Counted from the stretch's first letter, positions 16,720-25,686 are shown. The stretch: DNA of 64,000 nucleotides from Streptomyces fodineus (GCF_001735805.1 NZ_CP017248.1:4588001-4652000); one strand, 5' to 3'. A program made the numbers and translations. The notes: generated by a model not told the origin, from the letters alone.

Positions 16720-18243
16720 ATGACCGCGCTGGAGATACCCGAAGCAGGCGGCGCCGTGCAGGGTGACCCGTACCCCAACAAGTGCTACCTGCCGTTCATC
16801 CTCTACCCCCCGGGGATGCACCGGATTCAGGACAGCGGCCGTGAGTGGCTGGAGAGCCACTGCGACCTCCAGCGCGAGGGCGGGGACTTCACCCTGTACA
16901 TCGGCATCCCGTTCTGCCGGACCCGCTGCAAGTCCTGCCCGTACTTCGCCAGCCTGCTGTCCGAGAAGGACACCCGCGGCCGCGAGGAGCGCTACGTCGA
17001 CGCCCTGATCGCCGACCTGCGCCGCTGGGGTTCCTACCAGCGGTTCGCCACCGGGCTGCTGCGCAACATCTACATCGGCGGCGGCACCGGCAGCATCCTG
17101 AAGACCCGCAACCTCAAGCGCATCGTCGACACCGTCTACGAACTCTTCGAGGTCGCCGAGGACGCCGAGTTCACCCTCGAGGGCAACGCCCGCGACTACG
17201 ACGAGGAGAAGATCGACTACGTCGTCTCCTCCCACATCAACCGCATCAGCCTGGGCGTGCAGTCCTTCCAGCCGGAGGTGCTCGGCATCATCGGCTCCCC
17301 GCACGCCGCCGACGACAGCATCCGCGTCATCAAGGAGTTCCAGACCCGCGGCTTCTTCAACATCCAGCTCGACCTGATGTTCAACATGCCCGGCCACACC
17401 CTGGACGTGTGGCGGCGCGACCTGGAGACCCTCGCCTCGCTGGACATCCCGCACTTCACGATCTACCTGTACCGGATCCACAGCGACACCATCCAGGCGA
17501 AGCTGATCTCCAAGGGCAAGATCGAGCGGCCCAAGGACCCCGAGGGCCCGATGGTGAAGGCCATGTACCGGGAGGCGCTCGAGATCGCCGAGTCGGTCGG
17601 CTACAAGATGTACATGGTCGACCACTTCTGCAAGGAAGGGCAGGAGAACCAGTACAACTACTGGAACTGGAAGGTGTACGTCGACACCCTCGCTGTCGGC
17701 CCCGGTTCCTACAGCTACTTCGACGGCTACCGGTTCGGCACCGAGACCGACGTCGAGAAGTACGTCGAGACCGTCGAGAGCGGCGACATCCTGGTCAGCA
17801 CCATCACCGACGAGCTGTCCCCGCGCGTGCAGCGCGAGCGGTACGTCATCTTCGCCCTGCTCTACTACGAGATCGAGTACGACTTCTACCGGAGCAAGTT
17901 CGGCACCGAGTTCCGCGAGGACTTCGCCGACGAGATCGAGCGCCTGCTCCGCAAGGGCCTGATCGAGCTCACCGAGGACCGGATGAAGCTCACCAGGCTG
18001 GGCCTGATCTGGCACACCAACGTCATCCTCGAGTTCTTCAACCCCGCCTTCTGGGGCGACACCGACTCGCTGGACCAGCCCAACTGGTCGCTGAACGGCG
18101 TCATGGTCGAGGTCGGCGCGCACCCGCGTGCGCACTGGCTCGGCGAGCCGCACGAGACCTTCTTCCCCCTGGCCCCCGCGGCTCCCGCGGCCCCCGTCGA
18201 GGCGGAGGAGCCGGACCGGGCCACCGCCATCGCCATCGCATAG
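16720..18243 (+). CDS. HemN-like radical SAM enzyme
   Basis: 507 residues. The radical SAM cluster motif CRTRCKSC (Cys 66, 70, 73) follows the typical YIGIPF strand; GGGTGS binds the SAM amino group, and the central barrel continues with SLGVQSFQPEVLG. A HemN-type C-terminal region follows. Family members generate a 5'-deoxyadenosyl radical; in natural-product pathways HemN-like enzymes do cyclopropanation, C-methylation or radical cyclisation. True coproporphyrinogen oxidase is unlikely given the setting. GAGGAG precedes ATG 16720. It heads an operon with the SRPBCC, ligase-hydrolase and SDR genes. The last 25 residues are Ala/Pro-rich. Confidence 0.88.
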   Translation: MTALEIPEAGGAVQGDPYPNKCYLPFILYPPGMHRIQDSGREWLESHCDLQREGGDFTLYIGIPFCRTRCKSCPYFASLLSEKDTRGREERYVDALIADLRRWGSYQRFATGLLRNIYIGGGTGSILKTRNLKRIVDTVYELFEVAEDAEFTLEGNARDYDEEKIDYVVSSHINRISLGVQSFQPEVLGIIGSPHAADDSIRVIKEFQTRGFFNIQLDLMFNMPGHTLDVWRRDLETLASLDIPHFTIYLYRIHSDTIQAKLISKGKIERPKDPEGPMVKAMYREALEIAESVGYKMYMVDHFCKEGQENQYNYWNWKVYVDTLAVGPGSYSYFDGYRFGTETDVEKYVETVESGDILVSTITDELSPRVQRERYVIFALLYYEIEYDFYRSKFGTEFREDFADEIERLLRKGLIELTEDRMKLTRLGLIWHTNVILEFFNPAFWGDTDSLDQPNWSLNGVMVEVGAHPRAHWLGEPHETFFPLAPAAPAAPVEAEEPDRATAIAIA

Positions 18244-18254
18244 GAGACACCGAC

Positions 18255-18692
18255 ATGTCCGACCGCCAGCAGTTCACCGCCTCGGCCACGGTCACCGTGG
18301 ACGCCAAGCTCCACGACATCTGGGCCCTGTGGGTCGACGTCAACAACTGGAAGGCCTGGGACGACGGCCTGGAGAGCAGCCAGTTGCACGGCAACTTCAA
18401 GGCCGGCAACACCTTCACCCTGCACCCGCACGGTGGCGAGCCGATCGAGGCCGTGATCAAGACCGTCACCCAGGGCGAGGAGTTCTCCGACGAGGTGACG
18501 GCGCCCTTCGGCGTCATCCGCACCTACCACCGGATGGAGCAGGTCGGCGCGCGGGCGAAGATCACCCACGAGGTGGTGGCGGAGGTCGAGCACGACGCCG
18601 TCGGCTTCTTCGGCAAGGAGATCTGGCCGGGCCTCCAGCGCGGGGTCGCCGAGTCGCTGCACAGCGCGGCGGACATCGTCGGCAACGACTGA
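18255..18692 (+). CDS. SRPBCC (polyketide cyclase/START-like) protein
   Basis: 145 residues with the SRPBCC pattern: an N-terminal strand TASATVTVDAKLHDIWALW, the VNNWKAWDDGLE helix-turn, repeated beta strands, and a long C-terminal helix (LQRGVAESLHSAADIV). The fold holds a hydrophobic cavity and is used by aromatases/cyclases, but many members only bind ligands, and this one is shorter than di-domain ActVII. It starts 11 bp after the radical SAM stop with TAGGAGA upstream, so it is cotranscribed. A first-ring aromatase role is possible, since no other candidate is visible in the window. Confidence 0.75.
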   Translation: MSDRQQFTASATVTVDAKLHDIWALWVDVNNWKAWDDGLESSQLHGNFKAGNTFTLHPHGGEPIEAVIKTVTQGEEFSDEVTAPFGVIRTYHRMEQVGARAKITHEVVAEVEHDAVGFFGKEIWPGLQRGVAESLHSAADIVGND

Positions 18693-18762
18693 GCCCTTCC
18701 CGCCGGCCCCGCGCCCAGGACCGGGCGCGGGGCCGTACCTCGCATCGCAGGAGCGTGTTGTC

Positions 18763-21717
18763 GTGAGTCACCCGCAGGACACCGGCGCCCACCCCGGCAA
18801 GCTGATCTCCATGTTGCTCCGCCCCGACGGGCGCCCGGACGGCGCGCCGGTCATCACCGGGGCGCACGGAAACCACACCCGGCAGCAGGCCGTGGCAGCG
18901 GTCGCGCGCTGTGCGGCGCGGCTGCGCGCGGCGGGCCTCGGTCCCGGCCACCGCGTCCTGGCCCTGCTCGACCACGACCCCGCCGGCATGTTCTTCCTGG
19001 CGGCGGCCGGCACGCTCGGCCTGCGCGTGCTGCTGCCCTACAACCTGGCGGCCGCCGCCGTCGCGGAGTGGCGCACCATCATCGACACCGCGCGCCCCGA
19101 CGCCGTCGTCCACCTGAAGCGCGACACCGCCGCCGCGGACGAACTGCGGTCCGCCGGCGTGCCGTTGATACGGCTGCGGCCCGAGTCCGGCACCGGGTCA
19201 CCGGCCGGGGGGCACAGCGACGACCCGCCGCTGCGCATCGAACACCCCGAGCCGGTCCGCAACTTCCTCGTGCTGTTCACCAGCGGCACCACGGGCGCCC
19301 CCAAGGCCATCAGCATCTCCGAGGAACTGGTCTGCCGCCGGGTGGCCAGTGTCTCGTCCCGGCTGCAATTCGACGCGGACTCCCGCGTCTTCATGTCCGG
19401 CCTGCTCAACAACACCACCGGAGTGATCTTCTCCTTCGGCGCGCTGCTGCACGGCGCCGTCCTGATCTTCCCCCGCGGTCGCGAACTCGCCGACTGGCCC
19501 GCCCAGGTGGCCGCGCACCGGGCCACCCACATCATGCTGCGCCCGATCGCCCTCGACCGCTTCGCCGCGGGCGCGGAAGGCTCCGGCGCGGACCTGTCCA
19601 GCCTGCGCGTCGTCGCGTACGGCGCCGCCGCCATGCCGCGCGCGCTGCTGGAGCGTTCGCGCCGGCTGATGCCCTGCGACTGGGTGCAGGGCTACGGGCT
19701 GAGCGAGACCTACGGCCCGTTCTGCTGGCTGGACGAGACCGGGCACCGGGAGGGCCGCTACCGGCGCCACACCTACAACGTGGGCCGGCCCGACGACACG
19801 CTGGAGGTCAGGCTCGGCCCGGTCACCGGCCACGCCGAGGGGGTCGGCGAGATCCTGCTGCGCGGCAGCGCCGTCATGGAGGGGTACTACGACGTGACGA
19901 CGGACCGGGTGACCCCGCCCGGCACCTGGCTGCACACCGGAGACCTCGGCGCCTTCAGCCCCGACGGCGACCTGGTCCTCAAGGGCAGGGCGGACAGCTG
20001 CCTGATGAGCGCCAACGGGCACCGGATCTACCCCGAGGAGGTGGAGGCCGTCCTCGCCGAGGTGCCCGGCGTCGACGAGGCGGTGCTGGTCGGCATCCCC
20101 GCGCGGGACGAGCCCCTGACGCGACGTCCCACCGCGTGCCTGTCCGGGCCGCTCGCCCACAAACCCCTCGCGGAGATCCGCGACCTCGTGACCGGCGGGC
20201 TCGCCGCCGTACTCAGCCCCGAGAAGTGGCCCGACCTGCTGCACACCCGCCCGGCCCCCTTCCCCAAGAGCGCCAACGACAAGATCCGCAAACAGGAGGT
20301 CGTCCGCACGGTGACCCCCGACACGCTGATCCCACTGGTCCAGGAGGCCACGCACCCGGTGACCGCCGCCCCGGCGACCCCACCGGCCCAGGACGTCGTA
20401 CGCCCCACGGCCCCGTCGGCCCCGTCGGCCCCGTCGGCCTCGTCGGCCCCGTCGGCCCCGTCGGCCTCGTCGGCCTCGTCGGCCTCGTCGGCCCAAGCGA
20501 ACACCGCGCCCACCACGCCCACCACGCCCGCCCGCCCCCGCCCGCCCCGTGTGCCGCAGGAACTGTTCGCTGCCGCCGGGTACTTCCTGCCGCGGCTGCT
20601 GTTCCTCAACTCCCGTTACGCGCCGCAGGTCCACTGGGGCGACATCGCCCTGGCGCTGGACGGCTTTCCCGGGGAGGGGTTCGATCTCGGTTCGGCCGCG
20701 TTCTGGGACGAGTGGCGCCATCGCTGGCAGGCCCAGGCCGAGCGTCACGAGCGGCTCGCCGAGGCCGCCCGCACCCCGGCCTCGCGCTCGCGCGCGCTGC
20801 GCGGCGCCGCCGCCTGCTACCACTGGGCCGAGTTCATGTACTTCGACGACGCCGGGACCAAACGCGCCCTGCGCCGGCGGATCCGCGACCTCACCCGCGA
20901 CAGCCTCACCGGCACCGACCTGCGGACCCGCCACGGCGAGCTGCCCTCCCCCGACGGCCCCGTCCCCTACACCCTGCTGCTGCCCCCGAGCCCGGCCGCC
21001 TCGCCCCTGCCGTGCGTGGTGCTCTCCAACGGTCTGGACTCGGTCACCGAGGTCGAACCGCTCTCCCTCGCCGAGGCGTACCTGGAGCGCGGGATCGCCG
21101 CCCTGCTCTTCGACGGGCCGGGCCAAGGGGTCAACGTCGGACAGACTCCGCTGCGCATCGACATGGAGCAGGTGGTGGCGCGCCTGGTGGACGAAGTGCT
21201 GCGGCCCGCCCCGGAGATCGACGGCGAGCGGCTGGCCTTCCTCGGCGTCAGCTTCGGCGGGTACCTCGCGCTGCGCGTCGCCCAGCAGCCCGGCTCCGCG
21301 TTCCGCTGCGTGGTCAACCTCTCGGGCGGGCCCCGGGTGGCGCCGTTCGCCGGACTGCCCCGCCGTCTCAAGGACGACTTCCGCTTCGCGCTCACCGGCG
21401 GGCTGGACCGGACGGCCGCCCCCGACGCCGGTCTCCAGGCCCGGCTGGACGAGCTGGCGCTCGACCCCGCCGTTCCGGCCGCCGTCCCGGTGCTGAGCGT
21501 GCACGGCGCGCTGGACGACATCTTCCCGTTGGCCGCCCTCACCGAGGTGGACACGGCCTGGAGCGGGAACCACCAACTCGTTGTGCACGAGCGGGAGGCA
21601 CACGTGTGCCTCAACGTGATCGACGCCTGCACCCAGCAGGCGGCCGACTGGGTCGCGGACCGGCTGCTCGCCGCTGCCGCGACCGACAGCAGCAGGACGA
21701 CCGAGAGGAACACATGA
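18763..21717 (+). CDS. Acyl-AMP ligase fused to an alpha/beta hydrolase
   Basis: 984 residues in three parts. Residues about 1-530 are an ANL-superfamily ligase: phosphate loop FTSGTTGAPKAIS, GLSETYG, HTGDLGAF, and PFPKSANDKIRK carrying the catalytic Lys. Residues about 540-595 are a low-complexity Ser/Ala/Pro linker encoded by 9-bp tandem repeats. Residues about 600-980 are an alpha/beta hydrolase with nucleophile GVSFGGYL near 828 and a C-terminal His in HVCLN, resembling the FrsA/2,6-dihydroxypseudooxynicotine hydrolase group. It may activate a carboxylic acid and then transfer or release an acyl group. GTG 18763 follows CAGGAG. No experimentally known homologue with this layout comes to mind. 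Confidence 0.85.
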   Translation: MSHPQDTGAHPGKLISMLLRPDGRPDGAPVITGAHGNHTRQQAVAAVARCAARLRAAGLGPGHRVLALLDHDPAGMFFLAAAGTLGLRVLLPYNLAAAAVAEWRTIIDTARPDAVVHLKRDTAAADELRSAGVPLIRLRPESGTGSPAGGHSDDPPLRIEHPEPVRNFLVLFTSGTTGAPKAISISEELVCRRVASVSSRLQFDADSRVFMSGLLNNTTGVIFSFGALLHGAVLIFPRGRELADWPAQVAAHRATHIMLRPIALDRFAAGAEGSGADLSSLRVVAYGAAAMPRALLERSRRLMPCDWVQGYGLSETYGPFCWLDETGHREGRYRRHTYNVGRPDDTLEVRLGPVTGHAEGVGEILLRGSAVMEGYYDVTTDRVTPPGTWLHTGDLGAFSPDGDLVLKGRADSCLMSANGHRIYPEEVEAVLAEVPGVDEAVLVGIPARDEPLTRRPTACLSGPLAHKPLAEIRDLVTGGLAAVLSPEKWPDLLHTRPAPFPKSANDKIRKQEVVRTVTPDTLIPLVQEATHPVTAAPATPPAQDVVRPTAPSAPSAPSASSAPSAPSASSASSASSAQANTAPTTPTTPARPRPPRVPQELFAAAGYFLPRLLFLNSRYAPQVHWGDIALALDGFPGEGFDLGSAAFWDEWRHRWQAQAERHERLAEAARTPASRSRALRGAAACYHWAEFMYFDDAGTKRALRRRIRDLTRDSLTGTDLRTRHGELPSPDGPVPYTLLLPPSPAASPLPCVVLSNGLDSVTEVEPLSLAEAYLERGIAALLFDGPGQGVNVGQTPLRIDMEQVVARLVDEVLRPAPEIDGERLAFLGVSFGGYLALRVAQQPGSAFRCVVNLSGGPRVAPFAGLPRRLKDDFRFALTGGLDRTAAPDAGLQARLDELALDPAVPAAVPVLSVHGALDDIFPLAALTEVDTAWSGNHQLVVHEREAHVCLNVIDACTQQAADWVADRLLAAAATDSSRTTERNT
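20410..20494 (+). repeat. 9-bp tandem repeats in the ligase-hydrolase linker
   Basis: About nine copies of a 9-bp unit, GTCGGCCCC or GTCGGCCTC, encode alternating SAP and SAS triplets in the inter-domain linker. Such repeats are prone to slippage, so linker length probably varies among strains. Confidence 0.85.
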
Positions 21718-22457
21718 GCATCGAGCATCCGACCGGCAGCACCGCGCTGGTCACCGGCGGAGCCGGCGGCATCGGCTCCACCGTGGCCAGGACGCTCGCC
21801 GCGGGCGGCCACCGGGTCGTCGTGGCCTACCGCAGCGCCGCGGACGCCGCCAAGGAGCTGGTGGCGGAGATCGAGGCCGCGGGCGGCACCGCCGTGGCGC
21901 TGCGCGCCGATGTCACCGACGCCGACCAGGTCGCCGCGCTCTTCGCGGACGCCGTACGGCAGTTCGGCCAGGTGGATATCGTGGTCAACAACGCCGGGAC
22001 GATGATCCCCCGGCCCCTCGCCGACCTGACCGACGACGTCTTCGACAAGGTCTTCGCCGTCAACGTGCGCGGTGCGCTCAACGTGCTGCGGGAGGCCGCG
22101 CGCCGGCTGGCCGACGGCGGCCGGGTGATCAACATCTCGTCCACCCAGGTCGCCGAGACGATCCCGGGTTCCGGTGCCTACGCGGCGAGCAAGGCCGCCC
22201 TGGAGGCCTTCGGCCGGGTCGCCGCCAAGGAACTCGGCCCGCGCGGCATCACGGTGAACTCGCTGCGGGTCGGGCCGACCGTCCCCGGCATGTTCAGCCA
22301 GGCTCCGCCGCAGCGCCAGGAGGCGATGGCCGCCGCCTCTCCGTTCCAGCGTCTCGGCACCCCGCAGGACATCGCCGATGTGATCTCCTTCCTCGCCGGC
22401 GACGGCGGTCGCTGGGTCACCGGCCAGGTCATCACCGTCGACGGCGGTGCCACCTGA
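21714..22457 (+). CDS. Short-chain dehydrogenase/reductase, FabG-like
   Basis: 247 residues. TGGAGGIG cofactor motif, NNAG, INISSTQ serine, YAASKAAL Tyr/Lys pair and the terminal VTGQVITVDGGAT are all present, so it should be an active NAD(P)H oxidoreductase. It overlaps the ligase-hydrolase stop (ATGA) and is the last gene of the radical SAM operon. It differs from the ActIII-like reductase and most likely reduces a later or separate intermediate; the substrate is unknown. Confidence 0.9.
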   Translation: MSIEHPTGSTALVTGGAGGIGSTVARTLAAGGHRVVVAYRSAADAAKELVAEIEAAGGTAVALRADVTDADQVAALFADAVRQFGQVDIVVNNAGTMIPRPLADLTDDVFDKVFAVNVRGALNVLREAARRLADGGRVINISSTQVAETIPGSGAYAASKAALEAFGRVAAKELGPRGITVNSLRVGPTVPGMFSQAPPQRQEAMAAASPFQRLGTPQDIADVISFLAGDGGRWVTGQVITVDGGAT

Positions 22458-22470
22458 GCCTCGCTCGACG

Positions 22471-22506
22471 GACCCGGGCGGCTCCTTCCGAGGGGCCGCC
22501 CGGGTC
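22471..22506 (+). terminator. Terminator of the radical SAM operon
   Basis: A 12-bp perfect stem, GACCCGGGCGGC with GCCGCCCGGGTC, and a 12-base loop begin 13 bp after the SDR stop. Confidence 0.8.
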
Positions 22507-22617
22507 CCGGGATCACTGAACGGCAGCCGTGCACCCGCGGTGGCCGCCCCGAGTGGTCCGCCGTGCACGAGAACAAGCGCAGCCAGTACTGATCACCGAG
22601 CGAGAGGATCGCGATCC

Positions 22618-23844
22618 GTGTCACGCCGCCTGTTCACCTCGGAGTCCGTGACCGAGGGCCACCCCGACAAGATCGCTGACCAGATCAGCGACACCATCCT
22701 CGACGCGCTGCTGAAGGAGGACCCCACCTCACGCGTCGCGGTCGAGACGCTGATCACCACCGGCCTGGTGCACGTGGCCGGTGAGGTCACCACCAAGGCG
22801 TACGCGCCGATCGCCCAGCTCGTCCGGGACAAGATCCTGGAGATCGGCTACGACTCGTCGAAGAAGGGCTTCGACGGCACCTCCTGCGGCATCTCGGTGT
22901 CGATCGGCTCCCAGTCGCCGGACATCGCGCAGGGCGTGGACACGGCGTACGAAGCCCGGGTCGAGGGCGCCGCCGCGGACGCGGACGGGGACGAACTGGA
23001 CCGGCAGGGCGCCGGCGACCAGGGCCTGATGTTCGGCTACGCCTGCGACGACACCCCGGAGCTGATGCCGCTGCCGATCACCCTGGCCCACCGGCTGTCC
23101 CGCCGCCTGACCGAGGTGCGCAAGAACGGGACCGTCCCCTACCTGCGCCCGGACGGCAAGACCCAGGTGACCATCGAGTACGACGGCGACCGGGCCGTCC
23201 GCCTGGACACGGTGGTCGTCTCCTCGCAGCACGCCTCCGACATCGACCTGGACTCGCTGCTGACCCCGGACATCCAGGAGTTCGTGGTGAAGCCGGAGCT
23301 CAGGCGGCTGGCCGAGGACGGCATCACCCTGGACACCGAGGGCTACCGCCTTCTCGTGAACCCGACCGGCCGCTTCGAGATCGGCGGCCCGATGGGTGAC
23401 GCCGGCCTGACCGGCCGCAAGATCATCATCGACACCTACGGCGGCATGGCCCGCCACGGCGGCGGCGCCTTCTCCGGCAAGGACCCGTCCAAGGTGGACC
23501 GCTCCGCGGCCTACGCGATGCGCTGGGTGGCGAAGAACATCGTGGCGGCCGGGCTGGCCCGGCGCTGCGAGGTGCAGGTCGCGTACGCGATCGGCAAGGC
23601 CGAGCCGGTCGGCCTGTTCGTGGAGACCTTCGGCACCGAGACGGTCGACGTGCTCACCATCCAGGCGGCGGTCACCAAGGTCTTCGACCTCCGCCCGGCC
23701 GCGATCATCCGCGACCTGGACCTGCTGCGCCCGATCTACGCCCAGACCGCCGCGTACGGCCACTTCGGCCGCGAACTCCCGGACTTCGCCTGGGAACGCA
23801 CCGACCGAGCGGACCAGCTCCGCAAGGCCACCGGAGCCGAGTAG
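22618..23844 (+). CDS. metK: S-adenosylmethionine synthetase
   Basis: 408 residues with all three domains: N-terminal TSESVTEGHPDKIADQ (ATP/Met site), GAGDQGLMFGYA, and GGAFSGKDPSKVDRSAAY with the P-loop-like motif. It makes SAM from methionine and ATP. The start is GTG 22618, with GAGAGG about 14 bases upstream. Streptomyces normally keeps housekeeping metK near gmk/rpoZ/coaBC, as I recall, and none of those genes is here. Together with a small extra insert around residues 120-127 (AAADADG) and the adjacent cluster, this suggests a second, pathway-linked copy feeding the radical SAM enzyme or other SAM users. Confidence 0.95.
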   Translation: MSRRLFTSESVTEGHPDKIADQISDTILDALLKEDPTSRVAVETLITTGLVHVAGEVTTKAYAPIAQLVRDKILEIGYDSSKKGFDGTSCGISVSIGSQSPDIAQGVDTAYEARVEGAAADADGDELDRQGAGDQGLMFGYACDDTPELMPLPITLAHRLSRRLTEVRKNGTVPYLRPDGKTQVTIEYDGDRAVRLDTVVVSSQHASDIDLDSLLTPDIQEFVVKPELRRLAEDGITLDTEGYRLLVNPTGRFEIGGPMGDAGLTGRKIIIDTYGGMARHGGGAFSGKDPSKVDRSAAYAMRWVAKNIVAAGLARRCEVQVAYAIGKAEPVGLFVETFGTETVDVLTIQAAVTKVFDLRPAAIIRDLDLLRPIYAQTAAYGHFGRELPDFAWERTDRADQLRKATGAE

Positions 23845-23860
23845 ACCCATCGCGCACGCA

Positions 23861-23897
23861 AAGAACCCCAGGTCGACTACTGCGACCTGGGGTTCTT
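23861..23897. terminator. Terminator between metK and tRNA-Thr
   Basis: A perfect 15-bp stem (23861-23875 with 23883-23897) and 7-base loop; the plus-strand stem ends in GGTTCTT. It lies between metK and the convergent tRNA gene and can serve both. Confidence 0.9.
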
Positions 23898-23902
23898 GTC
23901 CG

Positions 23903-23976
23903 AGCCGCCTTCGGGATTCGAACCCGAGACCTACGCATTACGAGTGCGTTGCTCTGGCCATCTGAGCTAAGGCGGC
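23903..23976 (-). tRNA. tRNA-Thr (anticodon CGU)
   Basis: A 74-base cloverleaf on the minus strand. The 7-bp acceptor stem GCCGCCT/AGGCGGC, D-arm TAGCTCAGATGGCCAGAGCA, anticodon loop CTCGTAA with anticodon CGT, and T-arm with GGTTCGAATCC are all intact. CCA is not encoded. Its 3' end faces the metabolite cluster. Confidence 0.95.
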
Positions 23977-24046
23977 GCGCCGTCCGCACTATGGTGCGAT
24001 CGGCAACGTCGGTAAGTCTACACAGTTTCCAGGAGTGCTCCGACCA

Positions 24047-24073
24047 CGCCCCGGAGGCCAGGACTCCGGGGCG
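24047..24073 (-). terminator. Terminator of the peptidase gene
   Basis: CGCCCCGGAG at 24047 pairs with CTCCGGGGCG at 24064 around a 7-base loop, 12 bp beyond the minus-strand stop at 24085. Confidence 0.75.
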
Positions 24074-24084
24074 GGCGGCGGCGG

Positions 24085-25686
24085 TTATGAGCAGCGCTTC
24101 TCCGCGGTCGGCGAGGTGCCGCGGAGCAGGTAGGTGTTGATCGTCGTGTCGATGCACCTGCTGCCACGGCCGTAGGCGGTGTGGCCGTCACCGACGTAGG
24201 TCAGGAGGCGGCCGGAGGAGAGCTGGCGGGCCAGGGACCGGGCCCAGCGGTAGGGGGTCGCCGGGTCCCGGGTGGTGCCGACCACCACGATCGGTGCCGC
24301 CCCCCTCGCCTCGATGCGGTGCGGCTCGCCCGTGGCCTTCACCGGCCAGTACGCGCAGTTCAGCGCGGCCCAGGCCAGGCCTTCGCCGAAGACCGGGGAC
24401 GCCTTCTCGAAGGCGGGCAGCGCCTTCTGGACCTGCTCGGGGCCGGTGAAGGCCGGCGGCAGGTCCAGGCAGTTCACGGCGGCGTTGGCCATCATGAGGT
24501 TGGTGTAGTGGCCGCTTCCGTCACGTTCGTAGTAGCTGTCGGAGAGCGCGAGCAGGCCCGCGCCGTCGTTCTTCTTCATCGCCGAGGTCAGCGCCTCGCG
24601 CAGCTGCTCCCAGCTGCCCTGGTCGTACATCGCCGCGATGACCCCGGTCGTGGCCAGCGGCTCGCCCAGCTTGCGGCGGTCCGCGGCGCCCGCGGGGATC
24701 GGGTGCGCGTCCAGCTTCCGGAAGAACGCCTCGAGATGGTCGCCGACCTGCGCGGGGGTCGTGCCCTTGGTGCCGAGCGGGCAGTCGGAGTGCCGTACGC
24801 AGTCCTTCGCGAAGGCCTGGAACGCCGTCTCGAAGCCGGCCGTCTGGTCCAGGTTCATCTGCCGTGCGTTCAGGGAGGGGTCCATCGCGCCGTCCAGGAC
24901 CATCCGGCCGACCCGGCCGGGGAACAGCCCGGCGTACGTCGCCCCGAGGAACGTGCCGTACGACGCCCCCACGTAGTTCAGTTTCGGATCACCCAGCGCC
25001 GCCCGCAGGATGTCCATGTCCCGGGCCGCCTCGACCGTGGAGACGTGCCGCAGCAGCCGCGCCGAGTGCGCCCCGCAGCTCTCCGCGAACTTCTTGTCCG
25101 CTGTGACCAGCGCGTTCCGCTCCTTCTGGTCGTCGGGCGTCAGGTCCGTCTGCGTGTATACGTCCATCTGGCGGCCGTCGAGGCATTCGACGGGCTCGCT
25201 GCGGGCCACGCCCCGTGGGTCCACCGCGACCATGTCGTAGCGGGCGCGGACATCGGCGGGGTAGCCGACACCCGCATAGCTCTCGAGGTAGCCGACCGCC
25301 GAGCCGCCCGGACCGCCCGGGTTGACCAGCAGCGAACCGAGCGGTTTGCCCTTGCCGGTCGCCTTCTTGCGGGCGACGGCGAGCCGGACGTCACCCGCGC
25401 CGGGGTTGGCGTAGTCCAGCGGGGCCTTCATCGTCGCGCACTGGAAGCCGGGCACACCGCAGCTGCGCCAGTGCAGCTTCTGTGCGTAGTAAGACGACAG
25501 GGCCGACGGCGTCGCACGCGGCAGCGCGGCCAGCACGGCATCCGTCGCACCGGCCGACGTGGTCGAGCTCCCGGAGGAGCAGGCGGACACGAGCAGGGCG
25601 GCGGCCGTGAGAAGAGTGGCCGTGAGGCGGGCCGTCGTCCGGGTGCGGGTGCTCCGGATCCGGCGGAGGGAGAGCCTGGTCTGCAT
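24085..25686 (-). CDS. Secreted lipoprotein alpha/beta-hydrolase, tripeptidyl aminopeptidase (S33) type
   Basis: 533 residues. The N-terminus has Arg-rich residues, a hydrophobic stretch and lipobox LVSAC, so it is probably a lipoprotein on the outer face of the membrane. The mature part shows oxyanion motif NPGGPGGSA, nucleophile GASYGTF, and near the end DPATPYRWA (acid) and GDGHTAYG (His), with the TAP-like C-terminal domain. It should remove short peptides or hydrolyse amides and esters outside the cell. ATG 25686 puts the signal at the extreme N-terminus; an in-frame upstream ATG at 25755 would disrupt that arrangement. First core gene beyond the tRNA. Confidence 0.88.
   Translation of the reverse strand: MQTRLSLRRIRSTRTRTTARLTATLLTAAALLVSACSSGSSTTSAGATDAVLAALPRATPSALSSYYAQKLHWRSCGVPGFQCATMKAPLDYANPGAGDVRLAVARKKATGKGKPLGSLLVNPGGPGGSAVGYLESYAGVGYPADVRARYDMVAVDPRGVARSEPVECLDGRQMDVYTQTDLTPDDQKERNALVTADKKFAESCGAHSARLLRHVSTVEAARDMDILRAALGDPKLNYVGASYGTFLGATYAGLFPGRVGRMVLDGAMDPSLNARQMNLDQTAGFETAFQAFAKDCVRHSDCPLGTKGTTPAQVGDHLEAFFRKLDAHPIPAGAADRRKLGEPLATTGVIAAMYDQGSWEQLREALTSAMKKNDGAGLLALSDSYYERDGSGHYTNLMMANAAVNCLDLPPAFTGPEQVQKALPAFEKASPVFGEGLAWAALNCAYWPVKATGEPHRIEARGAAPIVVVGTTRDPATPYRWARSLARQLSSGRLLTYVGDGHTAYGRGSRCIDTTINTYLLRGTSPTAEKRCS

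Noticed and set aside
16720..18243. Coproporphyrinogen III oxidase for haem synthesis
   Set aside because: Motifs only define the HemN superfamily; operon context with cyclase, ligase and SDR and the SARP sites points to secondary metabolism.
20410..20494. Possible CRISPR-like array
   Set aside because: Contiguous 9-bp coding repeats without spacers; it is a protein linker.
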